From Mesobacillus subterraneus (GTDB lineage: Bacteria; Bacillota; Bacilli; Bacillales; Cytobacillaceae), in assembly GCF_020524355.2 (NCBI RefSeq), contig NZ_CP129019.1, positions 1 to 64,000 on the forward strand: a stretch of DNA of 64,000 nucleotides, read 5' to 3'. Position numbers and translations under genes: made by a program. This document shows positions 51,867 to 61,104 of this stretch, piece after piece; the stretch's first letter is position 1; each line of letters starts with the position of its first letter. The notes under the pieces were generated by a model that ran no database searches, had not been told where the DNA came from, and worked only from the letters and a program-made list of their open reading frames with translations.

Positions 51867-52409
51867 AAATGTCCAAATTGTTCAATGAACAAGAATCAGG
51901 AAATCTCTGTGGATAATGCGCTTCAAGTTGTTCGGGGGCTATCAAGTTTATTATCTTAAGTTGGAATGGGGACGCAATCATTACCATTTTTTCAATTAAC
52001 GTCATCCCTATTCATGTTTTCACTTCTTTTTGTCCTTAGGGCCTTACTCAGTGTTTTTCTTGCAGCCTATTCATGGGGAAAGGATTCACGATTAAAGAGT
52101 TACTGGCTCAATTCAGGAGTATTCTCACTCCGTTTGCTGCTTTAAATGTAGCAGCTATTGTCTTTGGTCTGATTGGCGCCGTTCAATTAACTTTAATTCT
52201 GACAGGGGTTTGCACTAATCTACAATATTATCATTCTGCCTTCACTTGTCGTATATGATCGAGCAATGAAAAGTGCTTAACCGGTCAATCGTTTCTACTG
52301 GGCAACTGGAGCTTCTGCAGTCTCCATGCTTATTACATATTTAATCATCCGTATTTGGGTAATGGATTTTATCAGTGAAATTGAGTCTTTGACGAATATG
52401 AGATTTTAA
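51867..52409 (+). pseudogene. Decayed zinc-ribbon multi-pass membrane protein
   Basis: Begins MKCPNCSMNKNQ at the fusion point, then a TAA. It resumes with hydrophobic runs (GKGFTIKELLAQFRSILTPF, AALNVAAIVFGLIGAVQLTL), shifts frame (NIIILPSLVVYDRAMKSA, stop), and ends with ASAVSMLITYLIIRIWVMDF. One CPNC half of a zinc ribbon plus several helices suggests a YvbJ/DUF6574-type membrane protein. At least two stops and one frameshift: not functional. Confidence 0.5.
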
Positions 52410-52601
52410 TACTTGGGAGCAGGGGACGTGTGGGTCTTCTGCTTTTCTTTTTGTGATGACATGGTAAATGAGGATAAAGTACATGAGAGCGACCATTCCC
52501 AATATAGATACGATGACTTGCCATCTTTGTTTTAGTTCAGCGATTTCAGAAGCGAGGTGTCCTTTGTGGTGATGGTCACCTGGCCAACTGTAAGCCGGCA
52601 T
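52341..52601 (-). CDS. Small single-helix hypothetical protein
   Basis: 86 aa. A polar start (MPAYSWPGDHHHKGHLASEI), an amphipathic segment and one clear helix (VIVSILGMVALMYFILIYHV) followed by KRK. The C-terminal part past PCSQVLKS overlaps the decayed gene on the other strand and may be read-through. No strong ribosome site. Plausible small membrane protein of unknown function. Confidence 0.4.
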   Translation of the reverse strand: MPAYSWPGDHHHKGHLASEIAELKQRWQVIVSILGMVALMYFILIYHVITKRKAEDPHVPCSQVLKSHIRQRLNFTDKIHYPNTDD

Positions 52602-52710
52602 AGTTGGAGCAAATCGTCAGTCTGCCGGTCGTTTGGACTAATTATTATGATTTTTGAAGTATACAGTACCGTATTAGCTTTGTTTAACTGATTTTAGTAT
52701 GATAGGTTTA

Positions 52711-52743
52711 AAGGATTGAGCTGGAATTTTCAGCTCAATCCTT
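52711..52743. terminator. Perfect 13-bp hairpin
   Basis: AAGGATTGAGCTG / CAGCTCAATCCTT around GAATTTT. It resembles a bidirectional terminator core but lacks a strong T-tract on either side. It separates the decayed block from the oxidoreductase gene. Confidence 0.5.
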
Positions 52744-52968
52744 GTGATTATGTAGCGTAATATCATGAGCATGGAAAATTAAAAAAAGGTGTATTATAAT
52801 GAACAGTAGATTTTATTGAAAATACTAGCGTAATTTCATAACACTTGCCCAAACAATGGTAGAGTATGAATTTGCACAGCAACATGCTTAATCAAATTGA
52901 TACTAAAAATGCTAAATCAAGTACGGAAGAGTCGCGAAAATATAGAGTTATTATAAGGAGAGAATACC

Positions 52969-54051
52969 ATGAGTCTAAAATATGCCATCATTGGTTGTGG
53001 AAGAATTTCACCTAACCATATTGCTGCCGCAATAGAAAATGAACTTGATATTGTTGCTTTATGTGATGTAGTTCCTGAAAATATGAAGGATAAGATTTCA
53101 ACATTCAATCTTCCGGAAACTACTCCGCAATACACAGACTATAAAGAGTTACTGGAAAAAGAAAAACCTGAGTTAATTGCAATCTGCACTGAAAGTGGAA
53201 ACCATGGTTCTATTGCTTTAGATTGCATTGAAGCTGGTGCTAATCTTATCATTGAAAAACCAATTGCACTCTCACTTGAAGAAGCTGATCAGATCATTGA
53301 AAAGGCTAAAGAAAAGAATGTGAAGGTGAGCGCATGCCACCAAAATCGTTTTAACAAATCTATCTTAAAAATTAGAGAAGCTGTCGAAGAAGAACGCTTT
53401 GGCAGATTGCTTCATGGAACGGCTCATATCCGTTGGAACAGAGGAGAAGATTACTATAAACATGCTCCTTGGCGAGGAACTTGGGAACAAGATGGCGGAG
53501 CACTAATGAATCAGTGTATTCACAATATTGATCTCTTGCGTTGGATGATGGGTGATGAAATTACTGAAGTTGTCGGAATGACAGATAACCTAAAGCATGA
53601 TTTCATTGAAGCAGAAGACTTAGGCTTGGCATTAATTAAGTTTGCTAATGGCAGTTACGGGGTGGTTGAAGGAACAACAAATATCTACCCAACTAATTTA
53701 GAGGAAACACTTTATATATTTGGTGATAAAGGTACAGTTAAGGCTGGTGGAAAGTCCGTAAATATAATTGAAGAGTGGCTTTTTGCTGATAATCTCGATA
53801 ATGCAGAAGAAGTTAAAGAGAAATATCAGGAAAATCCGCCTAATGTGTATGGATTCGGACACAACCCTCTCTATGCTGATGTTATTGATGCTATTAAGAA
53901 TGATAGAGAACCATATGTTACAGCAGAAGATGGAAGAAGAGCATTGGAGCTTGTTCTGGCTATTTATAAATCAGCTGCTGAAGGAAAGAGCGTGAAGCTC
54001 CCACTCGAAAAGTGCAGCACTACTGATTTCAAAGGCAGATATGATCGATAA
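52969..54051 (+). CDS. Gfo/Idh/MocA oxidoreductase, WlbA/WbpB-like
   Basis: 360 aa, ATG after AAGGAGAG. N-terminal NAD-binding Rossmann (YAIIGCGRISPNHIAAAIEN) and the EKP motif (LIIEKPIALSLEEAD) with the catalytic region CHQNRFNKS, WRGTWEQDGGALMNQCIHNID. The subgroup pattern matches UDP-GlcNAcA 3-dehydrogenases (WlbA/WbpB), which start synthesis of 2,3-diacetamido uronic acids. No partner aminotransferase is next to it, so it is an orphan here, perhaps serving the capsule locus or another sugar pathway. Confidence 0.82.
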   Translation: MSLKYAIIGCGRISPNHIAAAIENELDIVALCDVVPENMKDKISTFNLPETTPQYTDYKELLEKEKPELIAICTESGNHGSIALDCIEAGANLIIEKPIALSLEEADQIIEKAKEKNVKVSACHQNRFNKSILKIREAVEEERFGRLLHGTAHIRWNRGEDYYKHAPWRGTWEQDGGALMNQCIHNIDLLRWMMGDEITEVVGMTDNLKHDFIEAEDLGLALIKFANGSYGVVEGTTNIYPTNLEETLYIFGDKGTVKAGGKSVNIIEEWLFADNLDNAEEVKEKYQENPPNVYGFGHNPLYADVIDAIKNDREPYVTAEDGRRALELVLAIYKSAAEGKSVKLPLEKCSTTDFKGRYDR

Positions 54052-54130
54052 GTTTTTTGGGAGACAGGATTGGTCCCCGAGTCCGGGTCGGAAGTTGAAA
54101 TAAAATGAGAGAAGCGTAAAGGATATGAAC

Positions 54131-54830
54131 TGCTCCCCGTCAAATAGACAGTGGAACTAATAAAACAATCTATGCGGCTTTAGCCCTATTTTCTAAGGGG
54201 CTAAGGCCGTTTATTCTTTTTGGTAACGTTCATGATTATAAAAGTATATGTACTCATCAATCCCCGCAGAAAGTTCTTCAAAGGTCTTATATTTCTCCAG
54301 ATAATACTTTTCGCTTTTAAGTGATCTCCAAAAGGATTCCATTGGACCATTGTCAATACATCTTCCGACTTGGGACATACTCTGAGTCATCTGGGCTTGA
54401 TCTATACTTGATTAAATCCTTGATGGGTATACTGGAAGCCCCGGTCGCTATGTATGAGTGGATGTACTCCATTCAAAAGGGCTGTAGCCTGATCCAGCGT
54501 CTCAAACACCAGTTTATTGTTGTTGGAACGTCCCAATACGTAGCTGTGAGTTCAGTTTCTTCCTTTTTCCTGCCCCGTTTATCCGTGAGGGCTTTTTCTC
54601 CGCCATCCTCATATTTTTAAACCCATTGATATACTTGTTGGTAAGAGACCTGGTAGGTATCAGCTGCCTTCTGATAATCCTTGCCCTTCTCAAGGCAAGA
54701 TAGCACAATTTCTTTCCGTTCATTTAGGGTAGTGTTTCTTCTTTTAGTCATAAGTGTTTGTCCTTCCTTTGGAAGTATCCTTTAATTCTCTATGACTATT
54801 ATACTTGTTAATCCATTTCTGAGGACAGCT
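54131..54830 (-). mobile_element. IS3-family (IS150 group) deletion derivative
   Basis: OrfA starts at the ATG at 54751 (GGAAGGA upstream): TKRRNTTLNERKEIVLSCLE, KAADTYQVSYQQVYQWV, a stop, then KYEDGGEKALTDKRGRKKEE. It is joined abruptly to an internal part of OrfB (YVLGRSNNNKLVFETLDQA, HPLIHSDRGFQYTHQGF), which has further frame breaks and ends NGLSPLENRAKAA at 54170. Most of the middle is deleted. Outer ends TGCTCCCCGTCAAATAGACA and, inverted, TGTCCTCAGAAATGGATTAA fit the group. Non-autonomous. Confidence 0.8.
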
Positions 54831-54912
54831 CTACAAGAGATTTCATACTTTCCGAAAACCTCATTTTGAGAGTAGTCCCCGCTAAGATAGTCCTTGACTC
54901 GCGAACGATTAT

Positions 54913-55527
54913 TTGCATCCGTTAGATGAACAAATGACAGAGAGAGGACATGGCATAACAAGATATGCGGACGACTTCGTCATCTGTTGTAAATCACAGA
55001 AGGGTGCGGAAAGAGTACTTGACTCCGTTACTCGGTTCCTTGAAGAAAAACTGGGTATAACTATACATCCGGAGAAGACTAAGATTGTTAATAACATGAA
55101 AGAGCCCTTTGTTTTTCTGGGTTATGAATTTAATCAAGCTCATTGGGCCAAGCCGTCACAAAAGTCAATAAAGAAATTTATAAACAGAGTCAAGGAAATC
55201 ACAAAGCATAATCAAACGATAAACATTGAGAAATTGATTAAAGAGAAACTTAATCCCTATCTGCGTGGATGGGGAAATTATTTTGTACATTGGCACTTAA
55301 CGACATTATTGATTAGATTTGATGAATGGATTAGAAGAAGATTAAGGTCAGTGCAATTAAGAAGTTGGAGAAAAATTAGAAAACTGTATAAGGAACTAAG
55401 AGGAAGAAAACGGAAGGGAGAACTCCCGCAGTTGCGAATGTATGCATGGCGAAGTTCAAATAGTAAACCTGTACACGTAGCACTCCCAAAGGAATGGTTC
55501 AGAGGAATAGGTCTATATCTCTTGTGA
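54913..55527 (+). pseudogene. ltrA: Group II intron maturase (LtrA) C-terminal fragment
   Basis: 204 readable codons. The reverse transcriptase active-site motif YADDFVICC lies near residue 18, so the finger domains are lost. Then LDSVTRFLEEKLGITIHPEK, FLGYEF, the maturase X domain (LNPYLRGWGNYFVHWH) and a basic end. Full LtrA proteins are about 420-600 aa. Sequence just upstream (54880-54910) is also intron-like. The IS3 derivative lies about 80 bases upstream, so 5' loss and insertion are probably connected. Confidence 0.88.
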
Positions 55528-55559
55528 ATATTTACAATGAACACCTCTAAAGGGGATAA

Positions 55560-55637
55560 TCATGGAGGAGCTGTATGCGATGACCCGCACGTACGGATCT
55601 GTGAGAGGCGCATGAATAATATCATGCGCCTACTCAA
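55560..55637 (+). ncRNA. Group II intron domains V and VI
   Basis: GAGCTGTATGCGATGACCCG followed by CACGTACGGATCTG is the highly conserved domain V hairpin (AGC-type base, GAUG loop region). A second hairpin, GAGGCGCATGA / TCATGCGCCT, matches domain VI. The intron's 3' boundary falls near 55637. The 5' part of the ribozyme is missing from the window sequence, so it cannot splice. Confidence 0.8.
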
Positions 55638-56143
55638 TTTTATTTGCGTGCAAAGGAAGCCGATCAGTGGCTTAAAAACCACTTCTCCGGTTATTATTTG
55701 CAAGTCATTCTCTCCATGCTTAAGAGTTCAATTATGTATCCTTGAATTCCCTTTAATATTTAGGGTGAAGTAAATCTCTTATTACCTGAATTCAACTAGG
55801 TATTATTGACCACGATAAATTCAATAAGAAAAATATTACTAAACAAGCATGGAACAAGCATGAGGACGGTTCTTCTTTGGATTATATTTAGCCATATAAG
55901 AATTGGATGAGGGCAAACTAAACGAAGAGTTGCTTTTCTGCCACAGTTCTTACTTGTATCTCTATTTTGCAATGGAACTATATTAAGAAAAGGTCGAAAA
56001 ATACTTTGCTATTTAAAAATTACATAAATTAGTAGGTTTCTCTTGTCAGATAAAGTAGAAATATAGGTGAAAATGTCTATTTTTCGGTGGAGAAATATGA
56101 TATAAATGTTCTGTTGGTAATAAAAGTTACAGGAGGTGAAAAT
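55638..56143. other. Intergenic region after intron
   Basis: No intact gene. Just past the intron a frame reads LRAKEADQWLKNHFSGYYLQ and ILSMLKSSIMYP, then stops at about 55742. This may be the 3' exon of the gene the intron once entered. At 55862-55874 GAGGACGGTTCTT is a short partial match to the REP-like units at 33767 and 41080. The remainder up to the ribosome site CAGGAGGTG at 56130 is AT-rich and shows no promoter I can defend. Confidence 0.4.
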
Positions 56144-57550
56144 ATGAAAAAATGTCAATCGTGTCACAAGGGGAATGAGATAACTTTTAAATTTTGCGTG
56201 TATTGTGGAGCACCTCTTACAAATGTTGATGTACATATGGAAAATACTGAGTCCAACGTATCAGATGCATTACTTACGCCTAAAGATAAACCAGTTAAGG
56301 AGTCCCTTTTAAAAAATCGTAAATCTTGGTTGATTGGGCTTATTCTATTAATACTGCCTCTTGCAACTTATTTTTCAGGAAAAGTAATATATGAGCCACA
56401 TAAGGTTGTGGATGAGTTTGAACAAGCTTACATAGAAGAGGATACTGCCAAACTCGCAAGCTACTTTGAAATTCCAAAAGAATCATTAAGCGAAATAGAG
56501 AATGAAGCCTTTATACAGATGGTTAAACAGTATGGCTGGACTAATCTAAAAACTGCCCTGATGAATGGAATAGATTCATTAAAAGAATCTGATTCAAATC
56601 TACTTGTAGTATATGACGAGGGCGGGAATGGATTTATTACTTTACATAAAAAACCTGTTATGTTTCGGCTTTTTGAAGAAGTAACGGTAAGATTTAAACC
56701 TGTTGAGTTATACGTGGTTGCACCTTATGCTGGAACTAAAGTCATCGTAAGTGATCAGGAGATAAACGTAGATAAAGTAGAAGAGCCAGTAAGAGCGGGA
56801 TTCTTTTTGCCAGGGGAACATACAGTTACTGCACAATACCAGAATCAACTCGGTGAATTTAATCTGGAAGACTCATTGTACATAGGGACAGATGGATCTG
56901 AACCATATGTCATTCAGTTTGGTGAAAGATCAGTAGATCTAGATTCCGATATTCAGGATGCAGTCTTGTTTATTAACAATGAAACCACTAATCAGACAAT
57001 TGATGAGATCCAGCAACTTTATCCGGTCCCTGAAGATTCAAATGTTGAAGTTTTTGCAGAATACATGGATGCGGATGGAACAATCTATAGATCATCTGCA
57101 GAAAAATTAAATGAAGATTATGTATATCTATCATTTGAAGAATACAACCGAAGGCAAGAGTCAATGGCATTGCATGAGGAAAACACCAGAGAATTTGTCG
57201 CTAACTTCCGAGATGATTACTTGGCTGCTATTATGGCAACAGACTTTAATTTTGTATCTGTATATTTTGAAGATGAAACACCAATTTATGACGAATATAA
57301 GAAGTTCGTAGAAGACCATGCCAAATTCGGTGTGTATTCGTATAATTTTTTGGTTAATGACATTACTTCTTTTGTAGAAACTAGTGAAAATGAATTTAAA
57401 ATTGAGACCTTCGAAACATTTGAATTCAGTTCAGAGAAAGATGGTCAATTTTATTATGAGAGATCAAAGGAGTACACGATTGTTTATATAGACGACCGTT
57501 ACTACTTCAAAGAAATTAAGAATTTAGATTCAAAGAAAACTAAAATATAG
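56144..57550 (+). CDS. TcaA/YvbJ-like zinc-ribbon membrane protein
   Basis: 468 aa from the ATG at 56144, chosen for CAGGAGGTG 6 nt upstream. N-terminal zinc ribbon (CQSCHKG ... CVYCGAPL, Cys 4, 7, 18, 21), a polar linker, one transmembrane helix (SWLIGLILLILPLATYFSGK, about 64-83), then a large outer part beginning PHKVVDEFEQAYIEEDTAKL, as in TcaA-type proteins. The C-terminal domain (from about 350) resembles an NTF2-like fold (FVANFRDDYLAAIMATDFN). First of a row of genes running to the window end, 16 nt before the next. Members of this family are linked to envelope stress and glycopeptide response. Confidence 0.75.
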   Translation: MKKCQSCHKGNEITFKFCVYCGAPLTNVDVHMENTESNVSDALLTPKDKPVKESLLKNRKSWLIGLILLILPLATYFSGKVIYEPHKVVDEFEQAYIEEDTAKLASYFEIPKESLSEIENEAFIQMVKQYGWTNLKTALMNGIDSLKESDSNLLVVYDEGGNGFITLHKKPVMFRLFEEVTVRFKPVELYVVAPYAGTKVIVSDQEINVDKVEEPVRAGFFLPGEHTVTAQYQNQLGEFNLEDSLYIGTDGSEPYVIQFGERSVDLDSDIQDAVLFINNETTNQTIDEIQQLYPVPEDSNVEVFAEYMDADGTIYRSSAEKLNEDYVYLSFEEYNRRQESMALHEENTREFVANFRDDYLAAIMATDFNFVSVYFEDETPIYDEYKKFVEDHAKFGVYSYNFLVNDITSFVETSENEFKIETFETFEFSSEKDGQFYYERSKEYTIVYIDDRYYFKEIKNLDSKKTKI

Positions 57551-57566
57551 TAAAAGAGGTATCATA

Positions 57567-58460
57567 GTGAGAGAGACACATGGTGTAGTACTTTCAGAAG
57601 GCGAAACGGTTATCCGTGAATATGAAGCATCATATATTGAGAATCCCAAAACAGAAGGATATTTAGTAGCAACTAACCGTCGTTTAATTTTCACAGGCAG
57701 CTCCAAAAGCATGATGGGGAACAGCTTAATAGTTCGAGAAACAAAGATCGACCAGGTATCAGGCGTACTGTCAAATTTATCACGCGGAAAAAATATTGAC
57801 CAAATTATCTTTGGGATCATTTTAGTGTTAGTTGGTTTGGTTTCTCTAATCGTAGGGGATTTTGGTTTTTTCTCGCTCATCTCCCTTTTAATCATAGCGT
57901 GGGGAGCTCACACATTATATAAAGCTTTTACACTATCAGGCATTCAGATGTATCTTAGTATTTTAACGAGTGGACAGTCAAGTAGCGCTATACAAGTAGC
58001 TGTAGAAGCTAAGAGCGGGATTTTAGGCAGGTTTGGTCTTGGCGGTGACACTGCTTGGCTGGCTGTTGCTGCTTCAGGACCTGGTAAACACACAGAACAA
58101 ATGATCCGGGAAATTGGTGCTCTTGTTCAAGACATTCAGGTGATGGGAGATTTGGCTATTGATAAGTGGGTTGATCAGCCTATGAAAAACACACCTGTGA
58201 AAACACCAGTCTCATCAGAACAGTTATCATCAACCTTAAATAAAATTAAAGTTACAGCAGCTGCTGCTAGTACTGCTGTTAGTCAACAAGTCCAGGAAAA
58301 GAAAGCTGAATATCAAAATAATGCAAATGCAAAGAACTCCATGCAAGATGATGAACAAACATGTGATTGTGGAAACAACATACAATCAGGAAGTGCATTT
58401 TGTGGGGAATGCGGGAGACCTGTGAAGCAGAAAGTCTTAGAAGAGAGCTTCTTTGGTTGA
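57567..58460 (+). CDS. PH-like domain membrane protein with C-terminal zinc ribbon
   Basis: 297 aa, GTG start after AAAGAGGT. The N-terminal part (1-75) looks like a bacterial PH/GRAM domain (LSEGETVIREYEASYI, GYLVATNRRLIFTGS). Two close helices follow (IIFGIILVLVGLVSLIVGDF and the next hydrophobic run, about 80-120), then a second globular stretch, an Ala-rich helix, and a zinc ribbon (CDCGNN ... CGECGRPV). Like the gene before it, it couples a zinc ribbon with membrane anchorage. Function unknown. Confidence 0.7.
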   Translation: MRETHGVVLSEGETVIREYEASYIENPKTEGYLVATNRRLIFTGSSKSMMGNSLIVRETKIDQVSGVLSNLSRGKNIDQIIFGIILVLVGLVSLIVGDFGFFSLISLLIIAWGAHTLYKAFTLSGIQMYLSILTSGQSSSAIQVAVEAKSGILGRFGLGGDTAWLAVAASGPGKHTEQMIREIGALVQDIQVMGDLAIDKWVDQPMKNTPVKTPVSSEQLSSTLNKIKVTAAAASTAVSQQVQEKKAEYQNNANAKNSMQDDEQTCDCGNNIQSGSAFCGECGRPVKQKVLEESFFG

Positions 58461-58529
58461 TTAACCAGGTTCATGCATATCATACAATTTGATCGTTACC
58501 TATAATAACTTGGTCTGAATACAAAGGGG

Positions 58530-58570
58530 TGTCTCAAGGTCAAACGGGCTTTTGAGACAGCCCTCATTTT
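58530..58570 (+). terminator. Hairpin between PH-like and ATPase genes
   Basis: TGTCTCAA (58530-58537) pairs with TTGAGACA (58552-58559), with an alternative GGGCT / AGCCC pairing; ATTTTATATATTTTTTT follows. It probably separates the ATPase group into a second transcription unit or reduces its expression. Confidence 0.6.
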
Positions 58571-58610
58571 ATATATTTTTTTGTGGACGATCAGACTCTA
58601 GGGGGATAGT

Positions 58611-59927
58611 ATGAGTTATTTGAAGAATATAACAATAGATGGACAAGCATTAAAAGAGCTGCAACCTGGTGATGTGATGTGGAAGGGCTCCTCAAAATTC
58701 GGGATTATGGGGGGGGATAATACTGGTGTTGCCATCCATCCACTTCTGCTTCAACGTCACATGCTTTTCATCGGCTCCATAGGCAGCGGAAAATCAGTAT
58801 CAATGTATCATCTAATCGAAGGGCTGCGGAAAAACTTATCTGAAGACGATGTCATGATTGTATTTGATGCGAAGGGTGACTATCTAAAAACATTTTATCA
58901 AGATGATGACTACGTTTTGACAAATGAGACTGAACAGATTCCAGGATTAGTTCGATGGAATATATTTGAGGATATATTGTCTACAAAAAAAGAAAAGCAA
59001 GATGAAGTTATTTGGGAAATTGCTAGCTCATTATTTAAGGAAGATATCGAAAGTTCCAGTTCCCCTATCTTTGCTACAGGAGCTAGAGATTTGTTTGCGG
59101 CTATCTTAGTAGCCATCGTTAGGGAAAGTGAAGAAACTGGACTGCATTGGAATCACGCTTTATTAGTAGAATGGATTCAAAAAGCCACAGATGTGACTGT
59201 TCGAAATTTGCTGCTGAAACATAAAGATTTATCCTGGGTAAGAAACTATATAAACAAGGACAATGATGTTAGAACGAATCAATCTTTTTTCATGCATTTA
59301 TATCAAAACATTTTCTCAATCTTTTCAGGTACGTTTAAGGAGGCAGGTAGTTTCTCTTTAACAAGAGCAATTAAAGAACGTAATGGAAGAGCGATTTTTC
59401 TTGAATACGATATTGCCAGCGGAAATGTCTTAAAACCTATATTTACTTTGATTTTGGATATAGCAATGAAAAATGTACTTGGGCAGAAAGAAGAGGATTG
59501 CAAAGGGAACATCTATTTTATCCTTGACGAGTTTCCGTTAATCCCAAAGCTTAATTATATGGATAGTGCTCTAAACTTTGGGCGTTCATTAGGTGTTAAA
59601 ATCATTGCGGGTATCCAAAACGTAGGCCAGGTGAAAAATGTATATTCTGATTCGCTAGGTGAGAGCATTCTTAGTGGTTTCGGAACGATATTTGCATTCC
59701 GCTTATTTGATGAACCTAGCAGAAGCTTCATTATTCATCGGCATGGGAGAAGCAAAAAGATGGTTGCTTATAACTCATCAAACTCAAGTAAAGGTGTTCA
59801 AGATATGCTACTTGATGGGTATGTCATTGAAGATTGGGACCTGACGGATCTATCAATTGGAGAATGTATTGTTTCACCTTTTAATGGGGAGCCGTTTAAA
59901 TTTTATCCGGTAAACTTTAAAAAATGA
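58611..59927 (+). CDS. VirD4/HerA-type DNA-translocase-like ATPase, soluble
   Basis: 438 aa, ATG after AGGGGGA. Walker A GSIGSGKS (55-62), followed by VMIVFDAKGDYLKTF (about 80-94), Walker B IYFILDEFPLIPK (about 300-312), and a sensor/arginine-finger region (GVKIIAGIQNVGQVKNVY, FAFRLFDEPSRSFIIHRHG). This is the layout of type IV coupling proteins (VirD4/TrwB/TraG) and HerA-FtsK ATPases. No transmembrane helices and no relaxase, MPF or integrase genes nearby, so ordinary conjugation is unlikely. The eight-G run at 58709 is in frame. It is followed at 13 nt by two small genes and the acidic repeat gene. Confidence 0.85.
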   Translation: MSYLKNITIDGQALKELQPGDVMWKGSSKFGIMGGDNTGVAIHPLLLQRHMLFIGSIGSGKSVSMYHLIEGLRKNLSEDDVMIVFDAKGDYLKTFYQDDDYVLTNETEQIPGLVRWNIFEDILSTKKEKQDEVIWEIASSLFKEDIESSSSPIFATGARDLFAAILVAIVRESEETGLHWNHALLVEWIQKATDVTVRNLLLKHKDLSWVRNYINKDNDVRTNQSFFMHLYQNIFSIFSGTFKEAGSFSLTRAIKERNGRAIFLEYDIASGNVLKPIFTLILDIAMKNVLGQKEEDCKGNIYFILDEFPLIPKLNYMDSALNFGRSLGVKIIAGIQNVGQVKNVYSDSLGESILSGFGTIFAFRLFDEPSRSFIIHRHGRSKKMVAYNSSNSSKGVQDMLLDGYVIEDWDLTDLSIGECIVSPFNGEPFKFYPVNFKK

Positions 59928-59940
59928 TTAGGGGGATTTG

Positions 59941-60543
59941 GTGGAAATGACAGAAAGATTTGTACCAATTGGGCGTGAACTTGGCTTATATGGTGAGGAG
60001 CAAGGAAGGAAATTCTTTACGGTGGGGAATGGGATACATCAGGTTATATTGTCTGACCTTGAACATTTCATATGGAAACATCTAAAAAATTATACTTCCT
60101 TAACAGATTGGAAAACAGATTTATCTGGGAAATTGAATTCCAAGTTTCCCAAACTGGACTTTAATGAAGTCGTCCTTAAATTGCTTGCGTTAGATTTAAT
60201 GAAACCTTGGGACTTTAAAGATATTCAGGATGATGATTTAGTAGGTATTTTTGTGGTAAGGAATGGAACGGTCTATGGAAACCATCAGGGTAAGTGGAAG
60301 ATTGGCGATTTTGTCAAAAAGGATGAACGTTCCCTAACGAAGGAGCAATATACCCTTTGGAATGCAGCGGCTGGAGGGACCACTTTACTTCAAGTTGTAG
60401 ACCAAGTAATGGAGAAACTAGGTTTGACGGAGGAAGCTGCATTACAGCTGTTAACTAAACAAGGATACTTTCTAATTAGAAAAGGGCTATGGAATACAGA
60501 GTATCTTGGGTTCTTAGTTGGAGGGGGAGAAGATGGAAAATAA
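59941..60543 (+). CDS. Small protein with two winged-helix-like repeats, ATPase-linked
   Basis: 200 aa from the GTG at 59941, where AGGGGG is 5 nt upstream; in-frame TTG 59938 and ATG 59947 are less well placed. Two similar segments can be seen: LSDLEHFIWKHLKNYTSLTD and LTKEQYTLWNAAAGGTTLLQ, each followed by two helices and a hydrophobic strand, like a PqqD-type or other winged-helix fold. The opening PIGRELGLYGEEQG is mirrored in the next gene (AIGEGLGDYQGVSG), so the two are paralogues. Probably partners of the ATPase. Confidence 0.6.
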   Translation: MEMTERFVPIGRELGLYGEEQGRKFFTVGNGIHQVILSDLEHFIWKHLKNYTSLTDWKTDLSGKLNSKFPKLDFNEVVLKLLALDLMKPWDFKDIQDDDLVGIFVVRNGTVYGNHQGKWKIGDFVKKDERSLTKEQYTLWNAAAGGTTLLQVVDQVMEKLGLTEEAALQLLTKQGYFLIRKGLWNTEYLGFLVGGGEDGK

Positions 60544-61087
60544 TTTAGTCGCAATCGGTGAAGGTCTTGGTGATTATCAAGGAGTGTCGGGGCCAATAAC
60601 GTTCTCTATAAAATTGGGAGATGAAGAAATCGAGGTAGATGGCTTTACATATGGAGTTTGGCAGACAGTAAAAAGATCGTTAAGTTCAAGAAGCAAGTTA
60701 GTTAATCTTTATAAGCAGGTCGCTGAACCAAAGAAAGTATACATAGCTGTTGAAGAACTAGTGAAAAAAGGTATGTTGATCGAGTGGGAAAATCAGTATG
60801 ATAAGACTTTCTTTGAGCAGTTTGCGTTAGTACCAAAAGGCCAAGCTGGTAAACAAAGAGGTAATGATCAGGAGTTGATTAGCTATCCTAAAACTGAGCC
60901 GAGTGTTGTGCCAGTGGCTGCATATCTAATTTGGCTTCATGCTCACCCGTTTCTTAGCTGCAATACAACCTTAAACGCTGTGCGTGAGGAAAGCGGAATC
61001 GATATGAATGAATTACAAAAAGAATTTGTCAGTTGGATTCCAATCTTGGTTATGTATGATGTCATAGCTATTGTTCCAGTGAACTAA
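60533..61087 (+). CDS. Paralogue of the preceding small protein
   Basis: 184 aa from the ATG at 60533 with GGAGGGGGAGA upstream, overlapping the previous gene by 11 nt. Shares the N-terminal VAIGEGLGDYQGV pattern, a first helical repeat (DGFTYGVWQTVKRSLSSRSK) and a C-terminal repeat (AYLIWLHAHPFLSCNTTLNA). Divergent but the same length class and layout as its neighbour. Overlap and tight spacing indicate co-translation, perhaps as a heterodimer with the upstream product. Confidence 0.6.
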   Translation: MENNLVAIGEGLGDYQGVSGPITFSIKLGDEEIEVDGFTYGVWQTVKRSLSSRSKLVNLYKQVAEPKKVYIAVEELVKKGMLIEWENQYDKTFFEQFALVPKGQAGKQRGNDQELISYPKTEPSVVPVAAYLIWLHAHPFLSCNTTLNAVREESGIDMNELQKEFVSWIPILVMYDVIAIVPVN

Positions 61088-61104
61088 CGGGAAGGGTCAG
61101 CTCA

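Noticed and set aside
58700-58725. Eight-G run in the VirD4-like ATPase gene as another frameshift site
   Set aside because: Translation through the run (KFGIMGGDNTGVAIHP) is consistent on both sides and the gene is open throughout.
58611-59927. Reading the VirD4-like gene as evidence for an integrative conjugative element
   Set aside because: No relaxase, VirB4, integrase, attachment repeats or tRNA seen in the window; N-terminal membrane helices of coupling proteins are absent.
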